A DNA stretch of 28,109 nt from an uncultured Oscillospiraceae bacterium. Lineage in GTDB: Bacteria; Bacillota; Clostridia; Oscillospirales; Ruminococcaceae. Positions 1-8,007 of this stretch are shown here, in pieces. Numbering within the stretch: position 1 is the first letter of the stretch; every line of letters begins with the position of its first letter. The stretch is from contig UQBC01000032.1 in NCBI GenBank assembly GCA_900539195.1, positions 1-28,109 on the forward strand, in the 5' to 3' direction. The position numbers and the translations under genes are program-made. The notes under the pieces were generated by a model. It was not told where the DNA came from. It saw only the letters and a program-made list of their open reading frames with translations, and made no database searches.

Positions 1-26
1 CAGCGTCAGATGTGTATAAGAGACAG
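1..26 (+). other. Nextera/Tn5 sequencing adaptor remnant
   Basis: Bases 8-26 are AGATGTGTATAAGAGACAG, the 19-bp Tn5 mosaic end used in Nextera libraries. They are preceded by CAGCGTC, which is the adjoining part of the read-1 adaptor. This is untrimmed library sequence at a contig edge, not organism DNA. Native sequence begins at about base 27. Confidence 0.96.
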
Positions 27-69
27 AGTTAGAAGTTTGTTTCAAAAACATACTTTTCTACAATCTGCT

Positions 70-98
70 ATGAGCCGTTTTCAGACGGCTCATTTTTA
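70..98 (+). terminator. Intrinsic terminator of an upstream gene
   Basis: The arm ATGAGCCGT (70-78) pairs with ACGGCTCAT (85-93) and is followed by the T-rich tract TTTTATTTTA. It ends a transcript whose gene lies left of the contig edge. Bases 27-69 show no coding frame that can be assigned. Confidence 0.85.
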
Positions 99-196
99 TT
101 TTATACATTGAAATCCACATACGGTGGAATAAATTTTGTATCAATTAACGATGGAAACTCAAAGCGCAATATGATAAAATTATAAACGGTGATGAT

Positions 197-892
197 ATGA
201 AAAAGAAAATCAGCGTCTGTGAAAATTCAATGGCACTTGTGTATATACTTGCAATGTCGGGCGGATTTATGGACGCATATTCCTATATGTGCAGAGGTGA
301 AGTTTTCGCAAACGCACAGACCGGTAACATTTTGCTTATGGCGGTAAATCTGGCAAAAGGCAATTTCGGCACGGCGCTTAGGTATTTTGCGCCGGTTATG
401 GCGTTTATCGCAGGAGTTGTGCTTGCACAGACTGTACATCATATATTCAAGGACAGAGCGCTTCACAGACGGCAGATAGTTATCCTGTTTGAGGCAGTCA
501 CGCTTTTTGCGGCGGCGTTTATTCCGCATGAGCTGAACATTCTCTGCAACTGTATGATATCGCTTGCCTGCGGCGCTCAGGTCGAGGCGTTCAGAAAAAT
601 AAGCATAAGAGGCACATATCCGCAGAGCTACGCCTGCGCTACCACCATGTGTATAGGCAATATGAGAACGGCGGCTTCATCTATATGCGAATATGTTGCA
701 CACAGAAATCGTGACGATCTGAGAAAGGGCTTGCTTTTGTTCAGCATAAACGCAATGTTTGCCATAGGCGCAATCGCAGGCGACCTTTGTGTGACGGCTG
801 TAAATCAGTGGGCTGTTATGATATGCTCGGTGTTTATGACCACGGCGTTTATAATAATCACTATGGAAGAAAAGGAAGAAGAGAAGAAGTAA
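197..892 (+). CDS. DUF1275 (YoaK-type) integral membrane protein
   Basis: This is a 231-residue hydrophobic protein with about six membrane segments. The N-terminal pattern of a membrane helix containing GGFMDAYSY and then ANAQTGN matches the DUF1275/YoaK family, whose members are small inner-membrane proteins of unknown, possibly transport-related, function. The family signature of a polar TGN following the first helix pair is visible at about residues 41-44. The length is normal for the family. The ATG at 197 is preceded only by a weak GGTGAT Shine-Dalgarno. A possible TATGAT -10 box at 170-175 would leave a very short leader. The C-terminus ends in a charged EEKEEEKK tail. The gene stands alone, between a terminator on the left and the ptsH promoter on the right, so context gives no clue to substrate. 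Confidence 0.85.
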   Translation: MKKKISVCENSMALVYILAMSGGFMDAYSYMCRGEVFANAQTGNILLMAVNLAKGNFGTALRYFAPVMAFIAGVVLAQTVHHIFKDRALHRRQIVILFEAVTLFAAAFIPHELNILCNCMISLACGAQVEAFRKISIRGTYPQSYACATTMCIGNMRTAASSICEYVAHRNRDDLRKGLLLFSINAMFAIGAIAGDLCVTAVNQWAVMICSVFMTTAFIIITMEEKEEEKK

Positions 893-1073
893 AAACGACT
901 GACGTCCTCCCATAAAGTGCAAGAGCTGCTCTCGGTTGAAAACTAATGTGTATGTTGAATACTTTGTTGAAAGTTTTTTGTGCATAACGTACAAATTGCG
1001 ATGTGATGATTGAGGACTATTGAACAAATATGAAAAATAATCGCAGAAAAATTGACAAAATGAAAAAACTTTG

Positions 1074-1102
1074 TTGACGAATACGGCACATTTGGATATA
1101 CT
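1074..1102 (+). promoter_or_regulatory. Sigma-A-type promoter of ptsH
   Basis: The -35 box TTGACG (1074-1079) and the -10 box TATACT (1097-1102) are 17 bp apart, a near-consensus housekeeping promoter. The predicted start is near 1109, giving an 80-nt leader with a small hairpin CCGCAT (1123-1128) / ATGCGG (1138-1143). The rest of the 893-1188 gap is AT-rich, with no gene seen. Confidence 0.85.
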
Positions 1103-1188
1103 ATAGGTACAGAGCGGAGATACCGCATAACATCTCAATGCGGACGGCTCGACGGAAAGATAATACGAATTTACGGAGGTAACCAATC

Positions 1189-1452
1189 ATGTTTGTTAAA
1201 GAAGTAAGCGTTAAGAATCAGGTAGGTTTACACGCAAGACCCGCAACATTCTTCATCCAGAAGGCTAATGAGTACAAGTCATCTATTTGGGTAGAAAAGG
1301 AAGAAAGAAGAGTAAACGCAAAGAGCCTTCTCGGTATCCTTTCACTCGGTATTGTTGGCGGTACAACAATCAGAATCATTGCTGACGGCTCTGATGAACA
1401 GCTCGCAGTTGACGGTCTTGTAAAGCTCGTTGAAAGCGGTTTTGCTGAATAA
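1189..1452 (+). CDS. ptsH: Phosphocarrier protein HPr
   Basis: HPr is the small cytoplasmic phosphocarrier that takes phosphate from Enzyme I and passes it to sugar-specific EIIA proteins of the phosphotransferase system. The 87-residue length is exactly that of the family. The active-site His15 lies in GLHARPA, and the regulatory Ser46, target of HPr kinase in Firmicutes, lies in NAKSLLG followed by LSLGI. Both key residues are present, so this is true HPr rather than Crh, which lacks His15. The GGAGGT Shine-Dalgarno at about 1175-1180 fixes the ATG. The gene has its own strong promoter and is not followed by ptsI, as is common in clostridia where ptsH stands alone. Codon use looks optimised, in keeping with high expression. 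Confidence 0.97.
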   Translation: MFVKEVSVKNQVGLHARPATFFIQKANEYKSSIWVEKEERRVNAKSLLGILSLGIVGGTTIRIIADGSDEQLAVDGLVKLVESGFAE

Positions 1453-1478
1453 TTCACACTCCCGGTCAAGTAGTGTAG

Positions 1479-1493
1479 TCGGGCTTTGCCCGA
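1479..1493. repeat. Perfect short hairpin after ptsH
   Basis: TCGGGC-TTT-GCCCGA is a 6-bp perfect stem with a TTT loop, lying 27 bases after the ptsH stop. There is no T-run, so it is more likely an RNA 3'-end stabiliser or processing hairpin than a terminator. It lies among three GTGTAG hexamers (1473, 1503, 1513). Confidence 0.5.
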
Positions 1494-1544
1494 TGTGAAG
1501 ATGTGTAGAAAAGTGTAGACGAACAGAATTTACATTATAAAGAA

Positions 1545-1590
1545 ACAGCGGGGATTTTGCACTAAGCAGGTCGCCCGCTGTATTTTTATT
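1545..1590 (+). terminator. Probable ptsH transcript terminator
   Basis: ACAGCGGG (1545-1552) pairs with CCCGCTGT (1574-1581) around a 21-base loop and is followed by ATTTTTATTT. The loop is long for a classic terminator, but the stem and T-tract are clear. It lies between ptsH and the lipoprotein gene. Confidence 0.7.
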
Positions 1591-1629
1591 TCACGTTGCA
1601 AATTGTTAAATCGCAAAAGGAGCGTTATA

Positions 1630-2409
1630 TTGAAAAGAACAGGAAAAATCATCGCTGTGATTATTTCGGCGTTAACGGCTGTAACTGCTGTGACGGCTTG
1701 CAGTGCCGATTATTCGCATATTGAAGGCTACAGTGATATAGAAAATGCAAGAAAGCTATATGCTTCGCTTTATTCCGCAGAACTCACTGTTACCGATAAG
1801 GGAACCGGTGCTGTGACGCAGGAACTGACATTCTGCTACGATCAGAATGATACGCTGTCATACAGCTATTTCGGTACGGACGGAAATACAAAGTATTATG
1901 AATATCACAACGGCGCCGAATTCAATTACTACTCCGACGGAGAATGGCATACGCTTGTAAGCGGCGATCAGAACTATGTCTGCTATAACCGTACCAACAA
2001 AATGTCAATGACTGATGAGGGTATGATATTCATAAAGCCGGACAGCGTGATAAGCTCTGAAGTAAAGCAGACCGCTGACGGTAAGACGATAACCATGCAG
2101 TATGATGTTTCAAAGCTCAACAGCTCAATGTCTTCCCAGCTCGGACTTGTCGGCGACCTTGACAGCTTCAGCGTTGTGTACTATCTTGACAAGGACGGAT
2201 ACTGCACGTCTATGGAGCAGACAGGCACTGCCACTAAGGACGGAGTACGAAGCAAGGTCGATTATCTTATGGAGATCAGTCATATGAACGACATTGCTTC
2301 GGTAGAGAAGCCGGAAGTTCCGGACGGTACCGATAATACAGGCAACACGGTGAGCAAAAAAGACGAAACAAGTTCTGATAAATCATCGGACGGAAACAGA
2401 GCACAATAA
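1630..2409 (+). CDS. Secreted lipoprotein of unknown function
   Basis: This is a putative lipoprotein of 259 residues. It starts with a basic stretch and a hydrophobic helix that runs into a lipobox, VTAC followed by SAD, so the cysteine near residue 24 should be lipidated and anchor the protein outside the cell membrane. The TTG start at 1630 is chosen because AAAAGGAG (1615-1622) lies at the right distance; an upstream in-frame TTG at 1603 has no such site and would spoil the signal peptide. The mature part is rich in Tyr, Thr and Asp and reads like a beta-rich fold of the LolA/outer-lipoprotein-sorting type, but I do not recognise a defined family. The C-terminal ~35 residues are low-complexity and hydrophilic (Asp, Ser, Thr, Lys). 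Confidence 0.8.
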   Translation: MKRTGKIIAVIISALTAVTAVTACSADYSHIEGYSDIENARKLYASLYSAELTVTDKGTGAVTQELTFCYDQNDTLSYSYFGTDGNTKYYEYHNGAEFNYYSDGEWHTLVSGDQNYVCYNRTNKMSMTDEGMIFIKPDSVISSEVKQTADGKTITMQYDVSKLNSSMSSQLGLVGDLDSFSVVYYLDKDGYCTSMEQTGTATKDGVRSKVDYLMEISHMNDIASVEKPEVPDGTDNTGNTVSKKDETSSDKSSDGNRAQ

Positions 2410-2423
2410 ACGAATATAAATCC

Positions 2424-2452
2424 TGCCCGCAGAACGCCTGCGGGCAATTTTT
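2424..2452 (+). terminator. Intrinsic terminator of lipoprotein gene
   Basis: TGCCCGCAG (2424-2432) pairs perfectly with CTGCGGGCA (2438-2446) around an AACGC loop and is followed by ATTTTT. It lies 15 bases after the lipoprotein stop codon. Confidence 0.93.
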
Positions 2453-2516
2453 GCCGTATTTTTGCGTATGCTGTCTAAAAATAATTCAAAAATGTTGTGA
2501 AAATTTACAAAATAGC

Positions 2517-2545
2517 TTGATTTGTATTCTTTTTTATGGTAAAAT
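2517..2545 (+). promoter_or_regulatory. Promoter of the GGDEF/EAL gene
   Basis: TTGATT (2517-2522) and TAAAAT (2540-2545) are separated by 17 bp. The predicted leader is about 140 nt and contains a possible 16-codon reading frame starting with ATG at 2588 and ending at 2638. No riboswitch fold is recognised in the leader. Confidence 0.7.
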
Positions 2546-2690
2546 TAAATAAAATCATAATGGAGGTACTGCGGATATCTGCAAATATGTCCATGCCTAA
2601 AGGCTTTTTTGATTTTAATTGCGTTACCTCGCTTTAACAGTTTATTACACTAAATTATTTGCTGATATACAGCCTGAGGAGGCGAAAACG

Positions 2691-5240
2691 GTGCAGTTAA
2701 ACACCAACGGTCAGAAATTCATTAATATAATAATCGGTTTTTCAAGAGATTTTCCGTTCACAATAAACCCGGGTGAAGCGTCTGAGCAGACCTATCCGTC
2801 ACTTCTGGAACTTATAAATCCTGATGATATCCCGCCTATAACGGAAATGTTTACCGATGTTTCACAGGATGAGGAAAAATGTTTTGAGGCGCACTGCCGT
2901 TTCATGGTGAACGATGAGTTTCACTGGTTCTTTTTGTCCTGCAAGGCGGTGTATGCCGAGTACGGCAGACCGGTAAGATTTGAGGGTACTATGTGCGATG
3001 TGTCGACCTATCTTGAAACAGCGGGCGACGACCTTGTATATAACGAATTCCGCAAAAAGCACAACATAAAGCTGTCCGAGCTTAAAAAAGGCGCACCGGG
3101 TCTTGCCGATGTGCTTGATGTGGACTATCTTACAAGCATACAGCGCCCGTTTGCCCAGCCGCAACTCTATTCGGCAATATTTGATGAAAACGGTAAGCTG
3201 ATATGCGTTCCGAAAACACAGCACAAGTCGCTTTCTCCCGATGATTTTGCGTATCAGAAGAAAAAGAATATACGCATAAATCACCTTGTAAGCGGAACGT
3301 GGATACTGGGAGCGAAAACGCAGGAACTGCTCGATGAAAACATTCAGCTGTGGGAAACGCTTGTACAGACGGTTTCACGCATGGCAAACGCCTTTGTTGT
3401 CGTAATGTCGGAAATGGATAATTCGCAGAATGCAAACAAGCTTCTGGGTCAGAATGTTGAAGAGCAGATTCTGCTGAATAATATATATGCCATAATAATG
3501 GAGAGCAAGAGCGCAGATATAGCGCTCAACTCGGTAACCGAGCTTATCGGCGACTATTTCCACCTTGACAGGATAACGATAGTCGACCGTGATGATTTCA
3601 CACAGGAGCTGTGCTGGTGCAGGGATTACAAATATCGCAGACTGCCGCTTGAAATAGACGGGGAAACGGCGCTGAGCGGTGATTCGATACGGGAGGATCT
3701 GAGCCTTACATCTTCTGCATTTTCGGACGCTGATACCAATGACCTTTCAAAGTTCGGCATAAAAGCATATGCTATCTTCAAGCTGATAAATTCGGGTGCG
3801 TTTGACAGCCTGATAATGTTCCAGATGATAGAAAAGGAGCACAACTGGACACAGCGTGAACGCAAACAACTCCGTAACATTTCACAGATTATTTCTTCGC
3901 TGATGATGCGTAAGGAAACGCAGGATAAGCTGGAACAGTCGCAGAAGCGTATGCGACAGCTTGCTTTCTATGACGCAATATACGGTATTCCGAACCGTGC
4001 CAGGCTCAACAAGGACCTAGACAAGATAATGAAACGCAACGGAAAGGGATCGCTGCTTGCTTTCAAGGTTACAAACACACGTTCGTTATCGGCGGTGTAC
4101 GGTCATACATACTCGGATATGCTGTTACGCAGTATCGCTCAGTATCTTAATAACCTTCCGATAAAGGATATCGGCGTATATTATTTCACAAATGCGATCT
4201 TTATGCTGAATCTGCCGGATTGCACGGACGATGAGGCGAAAAATCTTGCCGAAATGCTGATATATCGCTTTTCAAAGCCGTGGAAATTCGGAGAGGATGA
4301 ACACTCTATCCATTGCAGTCTGGGTATAGCATTTTATCCCGAAAACGGCGAAGACGCAGAAGAGCTGTGCAAGGCGGCAAGCACCGCAATGTACCGTGCA
4401 AGGGAGTTCAAGCAGAACAGCTATGCTTTCTATTCCGGTTCGCTTGAGCGTACAAGAATGTTCGCCGCAAATCTTGAACAGCATATAAGAGAATGTATAA
4501 ACGACGGCATGAGAGGCTTTTCTCTGCGTTTTCAGCCGTGTTTCAGCGCTCATGACGGCAGTATAACCGGTTGCGAGAGCTTTGTACGCTGGCACGATGA
4601 CCAGTATGGAAATATACCTAATTCGACACTTTTTCCGATGGCTGAGAACCTCGGTCTGTCACATCTGATTGACGGTTGGGTGATGGAGCGTTCGTGCGAG
4701 TTCTGCAAAGAGATGCAGGACGCAGGCTTTGAAAATTTCTCGATAAGCGTAAATCTTACAGCAGGCGAGCCGCAGTCAGCCGAAATAATCGCACAGGTGC
4801 GCCGTGCGCTTGAGATGAGCGGGCTTGAACCGCAGTCGCTGATACTTGAAATTCCGGTAAAGGCGAATATTTTCTACAGCGACAGCACCCATATATTGCA
4901 CGACTTACGTTCACTCGGCGTAAATATTGCAATTGACAAGTATGGTACGGAGAATATTTCACTGAAAGTGCTGAAAAACTCATATGTCAGCCTCGTAAAT
5001 ATACCTGCTAAGCTGTTTATGAACCACGAGGACGAATTTGACAGCGAGCTTACAAACTCGGTTATTCACCTGGCTAAATGCCGTGACCTTACTGTGTGTG
5101 TAAAGGGAATTGAGGATAAGGAGCAGCTTGACACGGTGGAAAAATTCGGAATTGACAAGGTGCAGGGTTACTACTGCTCACGTCCCTTGTCGCTGGCTGA
5201 GGCAAAACAGACGTTTCTTGAAAGGTTGTCGGTAAAGTAA
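2691..5240 (+). CDS. PAS/GAF protein with degenerate GGDEF and EAL domains
   Basis: This is a large cytoplasmic protein of 849 residues from GTG 2691. That start has GAGGAGG at 2676-2682 at ideal spacing; an upstream in-frame TTG (2619) lacks a site. Apparent layout: PAS-like fold at about 10-110, a second sensor-like region at 145-250, GAF-like at 265-420, GGDEF-like at 424-560, EAL at 600-845. Both output domains are damaged. The GGDEF loop reads FTNAI (499-503), so a diguanylate cyclase is not expected. In the EAL domain, the first Glu (629, in GCESFVRW) and the end motif QGYYCSRPL remain. However, the DDFGTG metal motif is IDKYGTE, the usual K.D strand is VNIPAKLF, and the last catalytic Glu is Lys in KGIED. 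It is therefore probably a c-di-GMP-binding or protein-interaction receptor rather than an enzyme. The gene is monocistronic. Confidence 0.88.
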   Translation: MQLNTNGQKFINIIIGFSRDFPFTINPGEASEQTYPSLLELINPDDIPPITEMFTDVSQDEEKCFEAHCRFMVNDEFHWFFLSCKAVYAEYGRPVRFEGTMCDVSTYLETAGDDLVYNEFRKKHNIKLSELKKGAPGLADVLDVDYLTSIQRPFAQPQLYSAIFDENGKLICVPKTQHKSLSPDDFAYQKKKNIRINHLVSGTWILGAKTQELLDENIQLWETLVQTVSRMANAFVVVMSEMDNSQNANKLLGQNVEEQILLNNIYAIIMESKSADIALNSVTELIGDYFHLDRITIVDRDDFTQELCWCRDYKYRRLPLEIDGETALSGDSIREDLSLTSSAFSDADTNDLSKFGIKAYAIFKLINSGAFDSLIMFQMIEKEHNWTQRERKQLRNISQIISSLMMRKETQDKLEQSQKRMRQLAFYDAIYGIPNRARLNKDLDKIMKRNGKGSLLAFKVTNTRSLSAVYGHTYSDMLLRSIAQYLNNLPIKDIGVYYFTNAIFMLNLPDCTDDEAKNLAEMLIYRFSKPWKFGEDEHSIHCSLGIAFYPENGEDAEELCKAASTAMYRAREFKQNSYAFYSGSLERTRMFAANLEQHIRECINDGMRGFSLRFQPCFSAHDGSITGCESFVRWHDDQYGNIPNSTLFPMAENLGLSHLIDGWVMERSCEFCKEMQDAGFENFSISVNLTAGEPQSAEIIAQVRRALEMSGLEPQSLILEIPVKANIFYSDSTHILHDLRSLGVNIAIDKYGTENISLKVLKNSYVSLVNIPAKLFMNHEDEFDSELTNSVIHLAKCRDLTVCVKGIEDKEQLDTVEKFGIDKVQGYYCSRPLSLAEAKQTFLERLSVK

Positions 5241-5310
5241 CAGATATCAAAGTTGCAGCCCGTATTTCAAGAGCAATGCAGGTGAATGGACTAATTTCAA
5301 ATTGTTGAAA

Positions 5311-5346
5311 AAGTCGAAGAATTATAGATAATTCTTCGGCTTTTTG
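5311..5346 (+). terminator. Intrinsic terminator of GGDEF/EAL gene
   Basis: A long AT-rich stem, AGTCGAAGAATTAT (5312-5325) against ATAATTCTTCGGCT (5328-5341), is followed by a run of T. It lies about 70 bases after the stop codon. Confidence 0.88.
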
Positions 5347-5395
5347 TATTTAATTTGCAAAATTGATGTAAAGACCGCTTTTATTTGCATTTTGC

Positions 5396-5424
5396 TTGAA
5401 AACAACGCTTTTTTCGAGTATAAT
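5396..5424 (+). promoter_or_regulatory. Promoter of the rodA-galK unit
   Basis: TTGAAA (5396-5401) and a perfect TATAAT (5419-5424) are spaced 17 bp apart. A small hairpin, GCGGT-AAA-ACCGC followed by TTTTAT (5453-5469), lies in the leader just before the Shine-Dalgarno and could act as a weak attenuator. Confidence 0.85.
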
Positions 5425-5491
5425 ATATTTATCTGTAATTGTAAAATCGACTGCGGTAAAACCGCTTTTATATTAAAAGGAACACAGCTTT

Positions 5492-6646
5492 ATGAAACTG
5501 ATTCTCAGCAAAATTAAAACCTATTTCGGAAAACTTGATAAACTGCTGCTGTTCATGTGCATAGGCATTGCAGGATTTGCGGTGTTTATCCAATACACGC
5601 TTTATGAAAACGATATAAGCTCGGCTGTAACCGCAACACAGTACAAGACACAGCTTATAGCCTTTATCGGAGGACTTGTTATTGCACTTGTACTGGCGGT
5701 GATAAACTATAAGTTCATAGCCAAGCTGTGGTTTATCTATGTGCCTATAGGACTCGGACTTACCTTGCTTTTGTTCACTCCGCTCGGAATACAGCGTGAA
5801 GGCGCAGATGATATAGGCTGGCTCGATCTCGGTATAATGACGATACAGCCGTCTGAGATACTGAAGCTCGCTTTTATACTCTCGCTTGCCTTTCATCTGT
5901 CAAAGGTCGAGGACAGAATGAACGAGCCGATGCACTTTATACTTCTGTGCATTCACGGAGCGATACCCACACTGCTTATAAGGCAGACGGGCGACGACGG
6001 CTCGGCTATAGTATTCCTGTTCATCTTCCTTTGCATGATGTTTGCGGCAGGTCTTTCGTGGAAATATCTCGTAATGATAGCGGTGGCTATTCCTCCGGCT
6101 GTTTACGTTTTATGGAATTACCTTATGCAGCCGCACCAGCAGAAGCGTTTTCAGGTACTGTGGGACACACAGATGCAGGAGGACGAGGCGCTTGGAATCT
6201 ATATGCAACAACGCGTCGGAAAGATAGCTTTAGGCTCCGGAGGACTTACGGGACAGGGACTTTCGGGCGGCGAATATACCTATGTTCCCGAAATACACAA
6301 CGACTTTATTTTTTCATATATAGGAATGACAATGGGACTGCTCGGCTGTCTGCTTATTGTAGGAATGCTTGCGGCGCTGTCACTGAAAATTCTCTCCAAT
6401 GCAAGCGGTGCAAAGGATACGCTCGGCAGGCTTATCTGCATAGGCGTATTTGCTCTTATTGTGTTCCATACAACAGTAAATATCGGAATGGTGCTCGGCG
6501 TTGCGCCGGTTATCGGAATACCGCTTCCGTTCTTCAGCGCAGGCGGTACATCGGGTATATGTCTTTTCGTGGCGATAGGACTGGTACTGAGCGTAAGTTA
6601 TCATAACTCGACCAAGTACAGAATGTTCTATACCGAAAAGGAATAA
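5492..6646 (+). CDS. rodA: RodA/FtsW-family (SEDS) peptidoglycan polymerase
   Basis: SEDS proteins are membrane glycosyltransferases that polymerise lipid II into glycan strands, working with a class B penicillin-binding protein in cell elongation (RodA) or division (FtsW). The protein has 384 residues and about ten membrane segments, normal for the family. Diagnostic features seen are QPSEILKLAF at about residue 123, GDDGSA, GSGGLTGQG, and the catalytic-loop Asp271 in VPEIHNDFIFS. The C-terminal signature GIPLPFFSAGGTSG is also present. AAAAGGAA (5475-5482) supports the ATG. No partner PBP, mreBCD or ftsZ lies beside it, so RodA versus FtsW is chosen from sequence feel (no long C-terminal tail, GTS signature) and is less certain than the family. 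galK follows 62 bases later, probably co-transcribed. Confidence 0.92.
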   Translation: MKLILSKIKTYFGKLDKLLLFMCIGIAGFAVFIQYTLYENDISSAVTATQYKTQLIAFIGGLVIALVLAVINYKFIAKLWFIYVPIGLGLTLLLFTPLGIQREGADDIGWLDLGIMTIQPSEILKLAFILSLAFHLSKVEDRMNEPMHFILLCIHGAIPTLLIRQTGDDGSAIVFLFIFLCMMFAAGLSWKYLVMIAVAIPPAVYVLWNYLMQPHQQKRFQVLWDTQMQEDEALGIYMQQRVGKIALGSGGLTGQGLSGGEYTYVPEIHNDFIFSYIGMTMGLLGCLLIVGMLAALSLKILSNASGAKDTLGRLICIGVFALIVFHTTVNIGMVLGVAPVIGIPLPFFSAGGTSGICLFVAIGLVLSVSYHNSTKYRMFYTEKE

Positions 6647-6708
6647 ACGGATTTAATTTCCCACGGGAGAAAAGATAAGCAGATAAAGCAAAATGAAAGG
6701 AAACGATC

Positions 6709-7959
6709 ATGGCAAAGAAGACAATTCACACACTTGAGGAGATATACTCAGAGGGTGCAGTAAAGGCTCAGAAGGAAAGGTATGAGAAGTCGGCGCAGGA
6801 GTTCAGGAGTATTTTCGGGGAGAGCGATTCACTCCGTTATTTTTCGGCTCCCGGACGTACCGAGGTTGGCGGCAACCATACCGACCATAACCACGGCAAG
6901 GTGCTTGCGGCAAGCGTAAACCTTGACGTTATCGCAGTTGTAGAGCCTACAGACGACAATATCATAGCAGTGAAGAGCGAGGGCTTTCCGCAGGACACGG
7001 TTGACATATCGGATCTTTCCGTTCATGAAGATGAAAAGAATTCATCGGCTTCCCTTATAAGAGGCGTTGCCGCAGGATTTAAGAACAACGGCTTTAACAT
7101 AGGCGGTTTCAAGGCTTATACAACATCGAACGTTATGAAAGGATCCGGCCTTTCAAGCTCTGCCGCTTTTGAGGTGCTTATCGGAAATATCCTCTCGGGC
7201 ATATATAACGCAGGCGGTATCAGTGCGGTGAAGATCGCTCAGATAGCACAGTACGCCGAGAACGAATATTTCGGCAAGCCCAGCGGACTTATGGATCAGA
7301 TGGCAAGCTCGGTAGGCGGTTTCGTTGCCATAGACTTCAAGAATACACAGGCGCCTATCATTGAGAATATCCCTGTTGATTTCTCGTCATATGGACACGC
7401 ACTGTGCATAATCGATACAAAGGCAGATCATGCCGACCTTACAGATGAATATGCCGCTATTCCCCGTGAGATGAAGGCTATAGCAGGTTACTTCTCCGCA
7501 GAATATCTGCGTGAAATCTCCCGTGCGGATGTAATACTCAATATGGGCATCTTAAGGCAGAAGTACGGCGACCGTGCCGTTTTGCGTGCGCTCCATTTCT
7601 TCGAGGAAAACGAGCGTGTGGACAAGCTGGTACATTCGCTGAGGCATCAGCATTTTGATGATTTCCTAAGCTCGATAAACGAAAGCGGAAACTCAAGCTA
7701 CAAGTACTTACAGAATATTTTTGCCGTTTCGGACTATACGCATCAGGCGGTAGGCATAGCACTGAACGTTGCGGAACACGCTCTTACAAGAAAGGGTGCG
7801 TGCAGAGTTCACGGCGGAGGCTTTGCGGGTACTATACAGGCATTCGTTCCGCAGGATATTTTAAAGGAATTTATAGTTGATATAGAAAAGGTATTCGGCG
7901 CAGGAAGCTGTCACGTTCTTTCGATACGTCCCGTCGGAGGTACTGAGGTACAGCTCTGA
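6709..7959 (+). CDS. galK: Galactokinase
   Basis: The enzyme phosphorylates alpha-D-galactose at C1 with ATP, the first committed step of the Leloir pathway, and belongs to the cytoplasmic GHMP kinase superfamily. The galactokinase signature is near residues 48-63 as GRTEVGGNHTDHNHG, a common clostridial variant of GRVNLIGEHTDYN. The GHMP ATP loop GSGLSSSAA is at about 145-153, and the C-terminal GHMP motif HGGGFAGTIQAF is at about 369. The 416-residue length includes an N-terminal helix of some 25 residues before the kinase core. AAAGGAAAC precedes the ATG. No galT or galE is present nearby, so the Leloir genes are dispersed or lie elsewhere. Its position after a cell-wall polymerase gene is probably incidental. 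Confidence 0.95.
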   Translation: MAKKTIHTLEEIYSEGAVKAQKERYEKSAQEFRSIFGESDSLRYFSAPGRTEVGGNHTDHNHGKVLAASVNLDVIAVVEPTDDNIIAVKSEGFPQDTVDISDLSVHEDEKNSSASLIRGVAAGFKNNGFNIGGFKAYTTSNVMKGSGLSSSAAFEVLIGNILSGIYNAGGISAVKIAQIAQYAENEYFGKPSGLMDQMASSVGGFVAIDFKNTQAPIIENIPVDFSSYGHALCIIDTKADHADLTDEYAAIPREMKAIAGYFSAEYLREISRADVILNMGILRQKYGDRAVLRALHFFEENERVDKLVHSLRHQHFDDFLSSINESGNSSYKYLQNIFAVSDYTHQAVGIALNVAEHALTRKGACRVHGGGFAGTIQAFVPQDILKEFIVDIEKVFGAGSCHVLSIRPVGGTEVQL

Positions 7960-7970
7960 TTGTGGCGGGT

Positions 7971-7996
7971 AAAACAAAACAGCCCTTTCGGGCTGT
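7971..7996 (-). terminator. Terminator between galK and hflX
   Basis: The perfect stem ACAGCCC-TTTC-GGGCTGT (7979-7996) has a T-rich tail (TTTGTTTT) on the minus strand, so it mainly ends hflX, whose stop is 12 bases away. It may also stop galK reads, less efficiently, because the plus-strand tail is poor in T. Confidence 0.88.
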
Positions 7997-8007
7997 AATG
8001 TATATCG

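Noticed and set aside
2552..2690. c-di-GMP (GEMM) riboswitch in the leader of the GGDEF/EAL gene
   Set aside because: The leader lacks the conserved GEMM core and the tetraloop/receptor pattern; only a weak GCC-TAAA-GGC stem is seen.
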